64,000 bases of DNA, taken from Tardiphaga robiniae (GTDB lineage: Bacteria > Pseudomonadota > Alphaproteobacteria > Rhizobiales > Xanthobacteraceae). Each line of letters starts with the position of its first letter. Position 1 is the first letter of the stretch. Shown piece after piece: positions 27,759 to 36,941 of the stretch. The translations under genes were made by a program, and so were the position numbers. The notes below the pieces were generated by a model. It did not search any database, was not told the DNA's origin, and worked only from the letters and a program-made list of their open reading frames with translations. Where the stretch lies: contig NZ_LVYV01000023.1 in the NCBI RefSeq assembly GCF_001618955.1, positions 124,001-188,000 on the forward strand, in the 5' to 3' direction.

Positions 27759-28242
27759 AGTTGCTACCGACGCGTTGCATTGAAAAAGATAGAAAGTCGA
27801 ACCGGCATGGAAGCCCCGCATGGGGACCGTCGCTTTGTATCGTTCTGCAGTCGAGGTCGTTGAGCGTAATTCTTGATAGTCAGAAATTGTTAGTTCAGAA
27901 GAAAATATCCTGGCCCTATTCAGGGTTGCGAAGGCGCTTAACGTCAAGATTAAAAGTTTAGCGGTGTTTGCTTTCAAAATCGTAGGTTCGTCGTCGTGAT
28001 ATGACCTGTAGCGAAGAACTTATGGATGCTCTGCGAGGTTTCGCGGCAGTCGCCGCCGAAGAAGTGGACTTTGCGAGTGTTCAACAGGCAGCGTCCTGAA
28101 TTCCATTATTAATCGTCGGGGAAGCAGGATATGAAGTATTGCGCAATCCTCTGTGCAGCAGTGTGCGTGCTCTGGCGTTGTTATTAGTTGGCATAACGTA
28201 TGCTTGTTTTTGAGCGGCTGCTGGGAGTCGGAGTACTCGATT
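27759..28242. other. divergent promoter region of the polysaccharide locus
   Basis: About 480 bp between the initiating transferase (leftward) and a GT4 gene (rightward). It is AT-richer than its surroundings in places (27880-27970, 28100-28120), which suits promoters for both directions. I see no clear operator or gene; the longer frame overlapping 28153-28243 is an upstream extension of the GT4 gene. Confidence 0.45.
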
Positions 28243-29490
28243 ATGTGGTTGCGGCATAAGCAGGACGATCGCCAATCCCTTGTTGTTATGCTCACGTGTC
28301 AGTTCGTGGAGATCATGGGCGGCGCAGAGAAGCAGTGCTTGAGCCTGTCCCGGGCGCTAGAAGGTCGTGGAGAGAATGTCATCGTCTTGTCGAGCCGCGT
28401 ACCCGGCGTCGCTCTTGACGATGGTGCTATCGGTATCCGAGTGATCCGCTTTTGGTGTCCGTCGCCGCCGCAGCTCGCCGGTCGCCATTTGTTGTCGTCA
28501 TTGCTCTGGGCAGTTCAGGCGCTGTTCTGGCTGTGCTGGCATCGCCAACACATCAAAGTTGTTCACGCGCACCAGCTCCGGATCAACGCCTATGTCGCCG
28601 CGGTCGCAAGCAAGTTCCTGAAGCTTCCATCGGTCCTGAAGTTGGGCGTTGGCGGAGAAGAGAACGATCTCGTGGTGATAGGACGGAGGAAATATCTGTT
28701 CGGGAAGGCCGGTGTCGATTTTGTGGTTAGGCACGCGAGTCGGTTCATTGCGATCAGTAAGCAGATCGAAGACGATCTGAAGGCGCATGGCGTATCTCCG
28801 TTTGCAATCGCGTCGATTCCGAACGGTGTCGATCTCACTCGCTTCGCAGCGTGCATTGAGGAGACGCAGGAAGCGCGGGCCGCTAGCGTTAAAGATGCGG
28901 CAGTGTTCTGCTTTGTGGGGCGGTTGTCTCCCGAGAAGAATGTGTTGTCGATGATTGCGGGCCTCCAGTCTGTACCGGCGCCGAAGAGGACAATGGTGAT
29001 GCTGGCCGGGGAAGGGCCTTTACGGGGCGCGATCGAAGCCAGACTGCAAAGTGCGCGAAATCCGCTAGATATACGGCTGCTCGGTGCCATTACGGACGTT
29101 AGCGGACTTCTTCACCGCTCGCACTTTCTGCTGCTTCTCTCAAGTTCTGAAGGCCTATCTAACGCGCTGCTAGAGGCGCTCGCGGCTGGCGTCGTGCCAA
29201 TTATTACGGATATGAGCGGTGCACGCGACGTGATTCCGTTCGAGAATTATCCGCTGTTTTCGGTGAGCGGTAGCGAAGTCGACATTGCGGTCGCCGTTCG
29301 CAGGGCCCACGCACTCGACCCAGCGATCTGGCTGGAGTGGTCGCGGCGGTTGTCCCAGCACGCGAAGAAAAAGTTCGACCTTGAATCGGTCGCGACGCGC
29401 TATGTTGAACTCTACCGTGCCTTGTCCGAGCCAGGCGCTTCTGTCGGACTAAGAACCGCTCGCGAGACATCTCAGGTCAATCAAACCTAG
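28243..29490 (+). CDS. GT4-family glycosyltransferase
   Basis: GT-B glycosyltransferase of 415 residues with MGGAEKQCLSLSRALEGRG at the acceptor side, FVGRLSPEKNVLSMI at the domain junction and SSSEGLSNALLEALAAGVVP as the E-x7-E donor site. I chose ATG 28243, preceded by GGAG about 12 bases upstream; the frame is also open from 28153. The catalytic pattern resembles enzymes that extend lipid-linked oligosaccharides. It is followed by a methyltransferase and the flippase on the same strand. Confidence 0.9.
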   Translation: MWLRHKQDDRQSLVVMLTCQFVEIMGGAEKQCLSLSRALEGRGENVIVLSSRVPGVALDDGAIGIRVIRFWCPSPPQLAGRHLLSSLLWAVQALFWLCWHRQHIKVVHAHQLRINAYVAAVASKFLKLPSVLKLGVGGEENDLVVIGRRKYLFGKAGVDFVVRHASRFIAISKQIEDDLKAHGVSPFAIASIPNGVDLTRFAACIEETQEARAASVKDAAVFCFVGRLSPEKNVLSMIAGLQSVPAPKRTMVMLAGEGPLRGAIEARLQSARNPLDIRLLGAITDVSGLLHRSHFLLLLSSSEGLSNALLEALAAGVVPIITDMSGARDVIPFENYPLFSVSGSEVDIAVAVRRAHALDPAIWLEWSRRLSQHAKKKFDLESVATRYVELYRALSEPGASVGLRTARETSQVNQT

Positions 29491-29524
29491 TGATCTTTCA
29501 ACCCTCAGAAAAGGGGATGTGACC

Positions 29525-30463
29525 GTGCTGGCTAACCTCACCGAGATCGCCCATTTGCTCAGGCGTCCTGAATGTCTGGAGACGCCGTTGTTCTTGAAGG
29601 AAGCTATTGGTACTAGTGGCGGCGAAGCGATAACGGAAGACGCCGTCCGCCGCATTCATGGGCAGCCGATACTAATTGATTTCAACACCAGCGTGGCGCG
29701 CCCGGAGGACTTCAGCGAGGGATTTCGCCCGCTTCTGGACAGGAAGCGACATTCCCTTTTCAGACGGCTCGCGAAAAGTCTCTATGTGTCTACGGCGACA
29801 AGCGCACGGAACTACAAGCGGGTAGCGGCGGAGATCAAGGCGCGTGTCGCCAAGCCGGTTGTGCTGGTGATTGGTGGCGGAACCAGGGGAGAGGGGGCGG
29901 ACGCGCTTTATAGTGATGCTGAATTACGTGTCGTCTCGTTCGACATCTATCCGAGCGAGAATACGCTCTTCATCGCCGACGCGCACTCGATCCCATTGAT
30001 GTCGGGCTGTGTCGATCTGGTTTGCATTCAGGCCGTGCTGGAGCATGTCGTGGATCCTGTCCGAGTGGTCTCCGAGATCGTTCGCGTACTGAAGCCGGGC
30101 GGGTTCGTCTATGCGGAAACACCGTTCCTGCAGCATGTTCACGAGGGTGCCTATGATTTCTGGCGTTTCAGCGAAAGTGGTCATCGGCTGCTCTTCCGCG
30201 AGTTCGAGGCAATCGATCGTGGTACTCTCGGTGGACCCGGTCTTTCGCTCTACTGGGCCGTTCGTCAATTCTGGAGGGCGGTCACGCGATCAAAGACGCT
30301 AGGAAATTTGCTGGCAGCTCCAGGACTGGCCTTCGTCATGCTGGATCGCTTCATCCCCGAGCAGCGGCGGATCGACGGTGCAAATGGCTCATTCTTCTTC
30401 GGCGTTAAATTTTCGGGGAATGTCCGGCCGCAACTGCATCCAGCGGATATCTATCTGGGCTAG
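29525..30463 (+). CDS. SAM-dependent methyltransferase (class I)
   Basis: Class I methyltransferase of about 312 residues. The SAM-binding motif is VVLVIGGGTRGEG, followed by the acidic VVSFDIYPS and the Methyltransf_11 stretch VDLVCIQAVLEHV, then RVLKPGGFVYAETPF. It may methylate a sugar or terminal residue of the polysaccharide. Two GTG starts are available, at 29519 and 29525; the latter sits at better distance from AGGGG at 29512-29516. No ATG fits. It is between a glycosyltransferase and the flippase. Confidence 0.85.
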   Translation: MLANLTEIAHLLRRPECLETPLFLKEAIGTSGGEAITEDAVRRIHGQPILIDFNTSVARPEDFSEGFRPLLDRKRHSLFRRLAKSLYVSTATSARNYKRVAAEIKARVAKPVVLVIGGGTRGEGADALYSDAELRVVSFDIYPSENTLFIADAHSIPLMSGCVDLVCIQAVLEHVVDPVRVVSEIVRVLKPGGFVYAETPFLQHVHEGAYDFWRFSESGHRLLFREFEAIDRGTLGGPGLSLYWAVRQFWRAVTRSKTLGNLLAAPGLAFVMLDRFIPEQRRIDGANGSFFFGVKFSGNVRPQLHPADIYLG

Positions 30464-30516
30464 CGAGGTGGCGTCGTGAACCGTAACACAGTTGATACTG
30501 GAGGGACGTTTCGCTG

Positions 30517-32043
30517 ATGGACGCGCGTGGGGAATCCTCCGGCGACAGCCTCACACGAAGGCTCGGTACCGGCGTTGGCTGGCTGATGATCGGGCGCCTC
30601 GGGTTGGCACTCTCCGGGCTTGCGTCGTCAGTGGTACTAGCACGACTGATGTCACCGCGTGAATTCGGCATGATGGCTGCGATCACGGTCGTTCTGTTTC
30701 TCGGCAATGCTCTGACCGAGGGCGGCTTTGTCTCTCCCATCATTCAAAGGACAAAGGTCGATGCTGATCTCAGAAATGCAGTTTTCAGTCTGTCTGCAAT
30801 ATTTGGCCTCGTGCTCGGAGCTTTGGCAGCCGCTGCGTCGCCGTGGGTGGCCGGGTTTTTCAGGATAGAAGGACTCGAATGGCCGCTGTTAGCTGCGGTC
30901 GTCATCATTCCAATCAAAGCGATGGCGGCGCCTGCCATCGGGTTGCTGATGCGTGATCATCGCTATCGGGAGGTCACGGTTGCCGCGCTGTTATCGAACA
31001 TATTCGCCTACTCCATCGTAGCCATCTTGCTTGCCGCTCTGGGATTCGGGATTTGGGCTTTGGTGATCCCGAGCATTCTCGCCGCGTTGACCGAGCTAGT
31101 CCTGGTTGGTCGTGCAGCCGGTCCGCCTCGAAAATTCGTATGGCGGATCACAGATCGGAATTTCATCAGCGACTGGCGCGCTTCCGTCTCCAGTGGGCTT
31201 TTGAACTGGGGTGCGCTTTCGAGTCCGAATGTCATCGTCGGGCGACTGTTCGGCGCGGATGGACTGGGGCTTTACTCACGTGCCGGTAGTCTATTCTCCA
31301 TGGCAACGCAACTATTCTCCACGACGGTTGAGCGGGTCATGTTCTCGGGTTTGTCGGGAGTTCAGGACGATGGCGAGCGTGTAACGTTGCTCTTTCGGCG
31401 CATGCTGTCCGTGTTGCTGCCTATCTACGTCACTATCGGCGTCGGGCTCGCCATCCATGCCGAGCCGATCATTCGTATCCTGTTCGGTTCTCAATGGTTG
31501 GCTGCGATCCCCGTGACCAGTGTGTTGTTCCTGGCATTTTCAGGCCGCGCCAGCTACAAAATCTCGGAGTCACTAGCGCTCAGCAAAGGGCGTTTCAACG
31601 GCGTTGCCTTTCGTCAATTGCTCTATCTTGTCCTTGTGAGCGTTGGCTTGCTGGTCGGATCTCCGCACGGCCTAGTCGGAGTCGCGAGCGGCTTCACTGC
31701 TGCAATCTGGATATTCTACGTGGTGAGTGTTCTCCAGGCTCGACGTCTTGTTAATCTCAGCTGGGCAAGCATCGCCTTCGTGCACGTGCGCGCCGTTGGG
31801 ATCGCTGGCGTTGGCGCATTCGCCGACATCGCGGTGATCTGGTCCTTCTCACGGTTTGGCTGGCTTCTGTCGCATGGTGCGGGGGCAATGGCGCTAATCA
31901 TCGTTCTTGCGGTGACGATGTCGCTGTTGCCGGATCGGATCATCGGCGAGGATCTGGTTTGGGCGCGGCGCAGAATATTCTCACTGATCAAGATCCGGAC
32001 GGGCAGGCCGGTGGTTGGCTTGCCCGTTGTGTCGGTCGACTGA
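30517..32043 (+). CDS. oligosaccharide flippase (Wzx-type)
   Basis: Polytopic inner-membrane flippase of the MOP superfamily, 508 residues, with about 12 to 14 hydrophobic segments. The N-terminus GVGWLMIGRLGLALSGLASS and the following SPREFGMMAAITVVLFLGN are typical of lipopolysaccharide/exopolysaccharide translocases. It would move the undecaprenyl-linked repeat unit to the periplasm for the polymerase at 23725-25059. ATG 30517 has GGAGGG upstream. It converges with ugd; a short hairpin lies between. Confidence 0.92.
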   Translation: MDARGESSGDSLTRRLGTGVGWLMIGRLGLALSGLASSVVLARLMSPREFGMMAAITVVLFLGNALTEGGFVSPIIQRTKVDADLRNAVFSLSAIFGLVLGALAAAASPWVAGFFRIEGLEWPLLAAVVIIPIKAMAAPAIGLLMRDHRYREVTVAALLSNIFAYSIVAILLAALGFGIWALVIPSILAALTELVLVGRAAGPPRKFVWRITDRNFISDWRASVSSGLLNWGALSSPNVIVGRLFGADGLGLYSRAGSLFSMATQLFSTTVERVMFSGLSGVQDDGERVTLLFRRMLSVLLPIYVTIGVGLAIHAEPIIRILFGSQWLAAIPVTSVLFLAFSGRASYKISESLALSKGRFNGVAFRQLLYLVLVSVGLLVGSPHGLVGVASGFTAAIWIFYVVSVLQARRLVNLSWASIAFVHVRAVGIAGVGAFADIAVIWSFSRFGWLLSHGAGAMALIIVLAVTMSLLPDRIIGEDLVWARRRIFSLIKIRTGRPVVGLPVVSVD

Positions 32044-32058
32044 GGCTGACTGACAGCC
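32044..32058. terminator. weak convergent hairpin
   Basis: GGCTG-ACTGA-CAGCC forms a 5-bp stem directly after the flippase stop and 23 bp from the ugd stop. It has no clear T-run on either side, so termination is uncertain. Confidence 0.25.
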
Positions 32059-32080
32059 CAGGCGCCTACATGTTTGCCAT

Positions 32081-33421
32081 CTAGCTGACGGCGCGAAGCA
32101 AAGACTTGGGCCGCGAAGGCTTGTGACCGACGCTGTTGTAAATGAAGCCGTGGCGTTCGATCTCGGCCGCTCGGTAGACATTCCGGAGGTCGACCAGAAT
32201 AGGCAGATGCATCAGCTCGCGAAGCCGTGGGAAGTCCAGTGCACGATAAGCATCCCACTCCGTCACTAAAACCAGGGCGGACGCATTATCGGCGCAAGTG
32301 TAGGCATCCGGATAGAACGTCACTCCGCTGATAACCCCTTGGGCCTGCGCCATTCCTATTGGATCTGTAACATTGACCGTCGCGCCGGCGTCGAGCAACG
32401 CCTGAACGATCGCGATGGATGGAGCGTCGCGCATGTCGTCGGTATTGGGTTTGAAGGTCAGTCCCAGCAATCCGATCGTCTTGCCTTTAACGGAGCCGCC
32501 ACAGGCGGCAATGACCTTACGAGCCATGGCGCGCTTTCGCTGGTCGTTTACGGCAGCGGCCGTTTCCACGATACGTAACGCTCCACCATAGTCTTGCGCC
32601 GTCTTGACAAGCGCCGCCGTATCTTTCGGAAAGCATGACCCACCATAGCCTGGGCCGGCGTGCAGGAATTTCTGACCGATCCGGTTGTCCAGCCCCATAC
32701 CGCGCGCGACATCCTGGACATTGGCATCGGCTAGCTCGCAAAGGTCTGCGATCTCGTTGATGAACGTGATCTTGACGGCCAGGAAGGCGTTAGATGCGTA
32801 TTTGATAAGCTCGGAAGTTCGCCGCTCCGTGAAGAAGATTGGCGACTGGTTGAGGAACAGTGGGCGATAGACTTCGCTCATTACATCCCGCGCACGCTCT
32901 TCCTCGGTACCGATGACAATACGATCCGGCCGCTTGAAGTCGCCGATCGCAGCACCTTCACGCAAGAATTCCGGATTTGAAACAACCGAGAACTGCAGAT
33001 CAGGCCGCGCCGACCTGATGATGCTCTCGACTTCATCACCGGTTCCAACCGGTACCGTCGACTTGAGAACGATGATTGTATAGCCTTCGACGGTTCCCGC
33101 TATATCGCGCGCTGCCTGGTAGACATAACTCAGATCCGCATGGCCGTCGCCCCGTCGCGATGGCGTGCCGACGGCGATGAAGATGACGGATGCGCCTTTG
33201 ACAGCAGCCTTGAGATTTGTGGTGAATCGCAATCGATCAGCGGAAATATTCCGGGTGACGAGGTCGTCCAGTCCGGGTTCAAAGATCGGAATGGTACCAA
33301 TCTTGAGGTTCTCGACCTTGGTGGAGTCCGTATCCACGCAAGTCACAGAGTGGCCAAAGTCTGCAAAACAGGCTGCCGAAACCAGTCCGACATAGCCAGC
33401 ACCTACTACCGTAATATCCAT
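32081..33421 (-). CDS. ugd: UDP-glucose 6-dehydrogenase
   Basis: Cytoplasmic enzyme of 446 residues that oxidises UDP-glucose to UDP-glucuronate with two NAD+. The N-terminal Rossmann motif is ITVVGAGYVGLV. The catalytic cysteine is Cys263 in GYGGSCFPKDT, and GLTFKPNTDDMRDAPS marks the C-terminal UDP-binding domain. It supplies the uronic acid donor for the polysaccharide. The gene directly upstream is only a 41-codon stub of a sugar-nucleotide epimerase, so conversion to UDP-galacturonate may be missing here. The end is convergent with the flippase gene. Confidence 0.95.
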   Translation of the reverse strand: MDITVVGAGYVGLVSAACFADFGHSVTCVDTDSTKVENLKIGTIPIFEPGLDDLVTRNISADRLRFTTNLKAAVKGASVIFIAVGTPSRRGDGHADLSYVYQAARDIAGTVEGYTIIVLKSTVPVGTGDEVESIIRSARPDLQFSVVSNPEFLREGAAIGDFKRPDRIVIGTEEERARDVMSEVYRPLFLNQSPIFFTERRTSELIKYASNAFLAVKITFINEIADLCELADANVQDVARGMGLDNRIGQKFLHAGPGYGGSCFPKDTAALVKTAQDYGGALRIVETAAAVNDQRKRAMARKVIAACGGSVKGKTIGLLGLTFKPNTDDMRDAPSIAIVQALLDAGATVNVTDPIGMAQAQGVISGVTFYPDAYTCADNASALVLVTEWDAYRALDFPRLRELMHLPILVDLRNVYRAAEIERHGFIYNSVGHKPSRPKSLLRAVS

Positions 33422-33496
33422 CGTTCAAACCTCTTTTACTCGAGAAAACGAAAGTCCGGCAATTGCACATATACCAGGCAACGCATGAGCGGCACC

Positions 33497-33622
33497 TCAT
33501 ATCCAGATATGCAGAATCCCTGCCAATTCGCGGGACCGGTGGACGGTATGACCCAGCTTGAGGAGGTCACGTGCAACGTGAAAGCCGATGAAGCCGGCTG
33601 TGCCCGTGACAAGAAAACGCAT
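33497..33622 (-). pseudogene. 5' stub of an NAD-dependent UDP-sugar epimerase
   Basis: Reading down from ATG 33622 gives 41 codons. The first about 27 residues match the start of UDP-glucuronate 4-epimerase-type proteins (RFLVTGTAGFIGFHVARDLL, the NAD-binding Rossmann loop). The frame then runs into unrelated residues and stops at 33497. The family is normally 320-350 residues. AAGGAAG stands at the right distance upstream, so the start signals survive. The body of the gene has evidently been deleted, and only 75 bp separate the stub from ugd. In intact loci the epimerase would make UDP-galacturonate from the Ugd product. Confidence 0.75.
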
Positions 33623-33659
33623 TGTTGGCTTCCTTTCGGGATAAGCGGGGCGGCCCGCG

Positions 33660-35261
33660 TTAGACCCCGGGCAACATCGTCCTCATAATTCCGTCGGCGG
33701 CCCGGAGCGCCAGCTGGATGATGGTGAAAGTGGGATTGGCGCTCCCAGCAGTTGGAAATGTCGATGCACTGGCGATCCAGATGTTGGGGATGGCATGGCA
33801 TTGTAGATCTGCATTGACCACGGACTCCGCTGGTATCGTGCCCATGCGCGTCGTACCTGACGGATGAGAGGTGTCGACGGATTCCGAGAGCGACAAGGTT
33901 CCCTCTAAAACACCCGGATTCCAGATTACCGGGCACAGGGGCTCAATTCCCGCACGAATCCAGAAATTGCTCAGGCATTGCACTGTGTGCAGAAACGTCC
34001 GGAGCTCGGTCTCACCGGGTGCCCATTCCAATTTTGGAAGCGGAACGCCGAACCTGTCACGTTTCTGGGATAGTGTGATTTGATTGTCGTAGACGGGGAT
34101 TTGCTCAATCCGGACATCCAGACGCAGTTCAGCGGCGGGCGGCAGAAATGTCTGCTGTGTCAATGCGCGCCATAGGCCGAGGTTTGTCAGCAGATCGCGG
34201 TCGACCAAGAGATAGAGGAGTTTGCGCAGCGAATGCTGGAGCTCGCGCCGCTGGAAATCACGAACGAGTGCTCTCAGCCGATCCAGAGGTGTGCCGTCGG
34301 AGATGTGTAACCGGACTTCGGCATAGGCGCTGGCGACAGCGTTCGCATCCTGAGCCTGATCGCTGAGCTGGAAGTAGAGCTTCCGACGGGTGCTTCCCCA
34401 ATAATCATAGCCGAACAGGCGGGTCACCCGGTCATCGTCGGTCGGCAGAAGCCGGCCAACTTCGAGCCGGATATGATCTTGAAAATAGTGGCCCAACGCG
34501 TTGCATCTCTCGAACGCGCGATTTTGCGACTGCTGATCTAGAATCAGAAGAAGCCGCGTCGTCTCGATCGTGCCCGCCGAGATGAGGAACTGATCCGCGT
34601 TGACTGTGAGTTTGCGACCGCTGAGGGAGCGGGCTTCGACTGACGTTAGCCGGCCCGTTGCTGGATCGACCCCCAGACCGCAGACTGTTGCTCCAAGATA
34701 AAGCTGAAGTGCGGAGCTGCGTGTGATCTGCCGTTGCAGCCGCTGACCAATATTGCGGCGCCGAAAATTTGGCCATTTCGGTAGCCGGATGTGAATGTCC
34801 GGGTCGCATCGTGGAATGACAGAGTTAGGATCTATCCCATCAAGGACGTCTCCCTCGAACGCACTATTGTCCAGGCCAAATAGTTCTTCAATTTCTGGTG
34901 TATAGATGTCGAGCTCATGAATCGGGAACGGCCAGCCGTCCAGCGACAGGTGTGGACGCGGGCCAGTGTCGTGCGGCGTTAGAGGAAGAAGGCGCCCACC
35001 CCATCGACGTGATGTACCTCCGAGACCGCGAAGCCGCCCCGTCATGGCGCCAGCATATGACGTCGATGAAGTGTCTGCGCGATTCAATTCGTCGATGTCG
35101 GGTTCGAGCGTCTGATAGCCGCTTTCAAGCAGGACAACCGAATAGCCCTGTTTTGCGAGACGTAGTGATGCGACGAGACCGGCAAAGCCAGCTCCAATGA
35201 CGCATATCTGCGTGAACTTCGCCTCGTCATTCTCTTCAACGCGGAGGTCTCGAATAGACAT
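33660..35261 (-). CDS. GMC-family FAD oxidoreductase
   Basis: FAD-dependent oxidoreductase of about 533 residues. The N-terminal dinucleotide loop is CVIGAGFAGLVASLRLAKQG, and the C-terminal GMC domain has HPSGTTRMGTIPAESVV and GSANPTFTIIQLALRAADG with the active-site His/Asn region. Relatives oxidise alcohols or sugars. In this locus it may oxidise a sugar residue or a lipid-linked intermediate, but no substrate can be named. ATG 35261 was chosen; a GTG at 35285 lacks a ribosome site. The epimerase stub follows 38 bp downstream, so they were probably one operon with ugd. Confidence 0.88.
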   Translation of the reverse strand: MSIRDLRVEENDEAKFTQICVIGAGFAGLVASLRLAKQGYSVVLLESGYQTLEPDIDELNRADTSSTSYAGAMTGRLRGLGGTSRRWGGRLLPLTPHDTGPRPHLSLDGWPFPIHELDIYTPEIEELFGLDNSAFEGDVLDGIDPNSVIPRCDPDIHIRLPKWPNFRRRNIGQRLQRQITRSSALQLYLGATVCGLGVDPATGRLTSVEARSLSGRKLTVNADQFLISAGTIETTRLLLILDQQSQNRAFERCNALGHYFQDHIRLEVGRLLPTDDDRVTRLFGYDYWGSTRRKLYFQLSDQAQDANAVASAYAEVRLHISDGTPLDRLRALVRDFQRRELQHSLRKLLYLLVDRDLLTNLGLWRALTQQTFLPPAAELRLDVRIEQIPVYDNQITLSQKRDRFGVPLPKLEWAPGETELRTFLHTVQCLSNFWIRAGIEPLCPVIWNPGVLEGTLSLSESVDTSHPSGTTRMGTIPAESVVNADLQCHAIPNIWIASASTFPTAGSANPTFTIIQLALRAADGIMRTMLPGV

Positions 35262-35406
35262 TCGCTCATCCGCAGTCGGTCGCACGGCTCAAGCGCGATG
35301 CGATGGATTAAGGAGAATGGAAGGATCGCCCCGGGGATAGCGTTGCAAGAAGAATGCCGCGTGGCTTCGGCGGGAGCCAGGCAGCGTCGTCGGTAACGGT
35401 CTCGCA

Positions 35407-35601
35407 TCAATTAATATTGTTCTCGATCGACGTTCGAAAGCGGCCCCACGTCGACACCACGAAATCGCAGCGCTGACATCTCACTTCCTGATCTTCCCGG
35501 AGAAGCTTGGGAATTCGGATGGACGGGCTCCCGCACGCAGCGCAGTGGAATTCGCGCCAACCCGACGAACGAGATTCCTTCTCCCAGCTACGGTCCGGCA
35601 T
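35407..35601 (-). CDS. small zinc-ribbon protein
   Basis: Protein of 64 residues with two CxxC pairs (FHCAACGSPSIRIP and VRCQRCDFVVSTWG) forming a zinc ribbon. ATG 35601 has GAGAGG seven bases upstream; a GTG at 35607 is the alternative. It lies 145 bp upstream of the GMC oxidoreductase gene on the same strand. Its function is unknown; a regulatory or structural role in the polysaccharide locus is only a guess. Confidence 0.6.
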   Translation of the reverse strand: MPDRSWEKESRSSGWREFHCAACGSPSIRIPKLLREDQEVRCQRCDFVVSTWGRFRTSIENNIN

Positions 35602-35741
35602 ACGCACCTCTCAAGCTCGAGACGAACTACTCATGCAATAGTGAGGCCAGCTCTGGCATGTCGATTGCTTGACGCCGGATGTAATGCGTCATGGGCTTCA
35701 TGCCCTGGGCCGGCGACCGATTTCGACGGAGCAAAGGACCT

Positions 35742-36875
35742 ATGGCTTATTCCGCAGCTCGTCCGACGCCAGAAGTCATTGATGCGCAGAAGTCGCAGCA
35801 GGAGACGCATGCTGCAATGCTGGAATCAGCATCGGGTGATGCGTTCAAAGGTATCTGCATCTTCCTTATCATCTTTGGACATAACAAAAGCCTGGAATAT
35901 GCGAGCCCGGAGTTTCGGGCATTTCTGTATTTGTTTCACGTTGCGATGTTCTTGTACTTGCCGTTCCTGAGGCCTTGGCAGACGTGGGGGCAGGCAAAAC
36001 CATTCGACCTGATCGTCCGTTACGGCTGGCCTTGTGTGGTGTTCACACTCGTCTACTCACTTATCTTTGTGAAATTCTCCGGTCGCACATTGATCGAAGT
36101 ACCCATGCTGGTCGCCGAAGCCGTGCTTGCCATGAGTGCGCGCGGCTTCGATCACGCGACGGGCCTTCAACTGCTCTGGTTCTTGCCAGCGCTGATCGGT
36201 GTTCGCCTTGTGATGATTGTTGTGGCACCGCTCGCGGGCGCGCAATTATGGCCTGTTCTGGCCGTCGCGGCTTTGGTCCACAGTCTGGTAGGTCTGTTGC
36301 CGGAGAGTCTGAAATACGTCACGCCATTCGGGTGGCCGATTGCGGCGTTGCTGCTGTTTCCGGGAATGGTAATTGCGTTCCTCGATCTTGGGCGACGCCG
36401 AATGCCGGCGTGGATGCTCATCGGTCTTGGCGCGATTGCATTGACGCTCATGCTCGCGACTGGGCTGATCAATCGTGGTCATCCACTCAATGTCGGAATG
36501 ATCTTTGTGCCGTCAATCGCAACGCCGTTGAAGTTGATTGCGCTCGACCTCATCCAGATATGGGCCTTTGTCACTCTCTTGGCCGTCAGCCGATTGTTGC
36601 CGGTGCAGAGGTTGTTTGGTGGGCTTGGCAGGATGTCCTTCGAGCTCTTTGTGCTTCACCAGCCGATCTATATCGGGATCCGCGCGATCTCGCCGGCGGT
36701 GCTGGTCACCAGTTGGGGGCCTTGGGCGACAGGCGCTGTGACGCTCGCTTTGACGATTGTGATCGCCGCGGGTGTTGCTGTTGCCATTCGCAGCGTGCCG
36801 CCAGTGCACAGGCTCCTGTTTCCGGCCGGCGTGGGCTCCTTCGGTCGCTTGTGGAATCCGCGCCTGCAGCAGTGA
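35742..36875 (+). CDS. acyltransferase-3-type membrane protein
   Basis: Polytopic inner-membrane protein of 377 residues with about ten hydrophobic segments, resembling the acyltransferase-3 family that O-acetylates or succinylates surface sugars. The N-terminal block DAFKGICIFLIIFGHNKSLE holds the usual histidine at the end of the first membrane segment. FELFVLHQPIYIGI near the C-terminus is another family hallmark. ATG 35742 has AAAGGA just upstream; the frame is also open from 35691. Substrate unknown. Confidence 0.82.
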   Translation: MAYSAARPTPEVIDAQKSQQETHAAMLESASGDAFKGICIFLIIFGHNKSLEYASPEFRAFLYLFHVAMFLYLPFLRPWQTWGQAKPFDLIVRYGWPCVVFTLVYSLIFVKFSGRTLIEVPMLVAEAVLAMSARGFDHATGLQLLWFLPALIGVRLVMIVVAPLAGAQLWPVLAVAALVHSLVGLLPESLKYVTPFGWPIAALLLFPGMVIAFLDLGRRRMPAWMLIGLGAIALTLMLATGLINRGHPLNVGMIFVPSIATPLKLIALDLIQIWAFVTLLAVSRLLPVQRLFGGLGRMSFELFVLHQPIYIGIRAISPAVLVTSWGPWATGAVTLALTIVIAAGVAVAIRSVPPVHRLLFPAGVGSFGRLWNPRLQQ

Positions 36876-36941
36876 GAAGCCTGGCCTGCCGAGCCGGCGA
36901 AACGGGCAAGTTGAAAGTAAACGGGGCAGATTGAGGCAATC

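Noticed and set aside
33140-33688. Plus-strand open frame over the ugd start and epimerase stub
   Set aside because: Antisense to ugd and to the stub; no protein family pattern.
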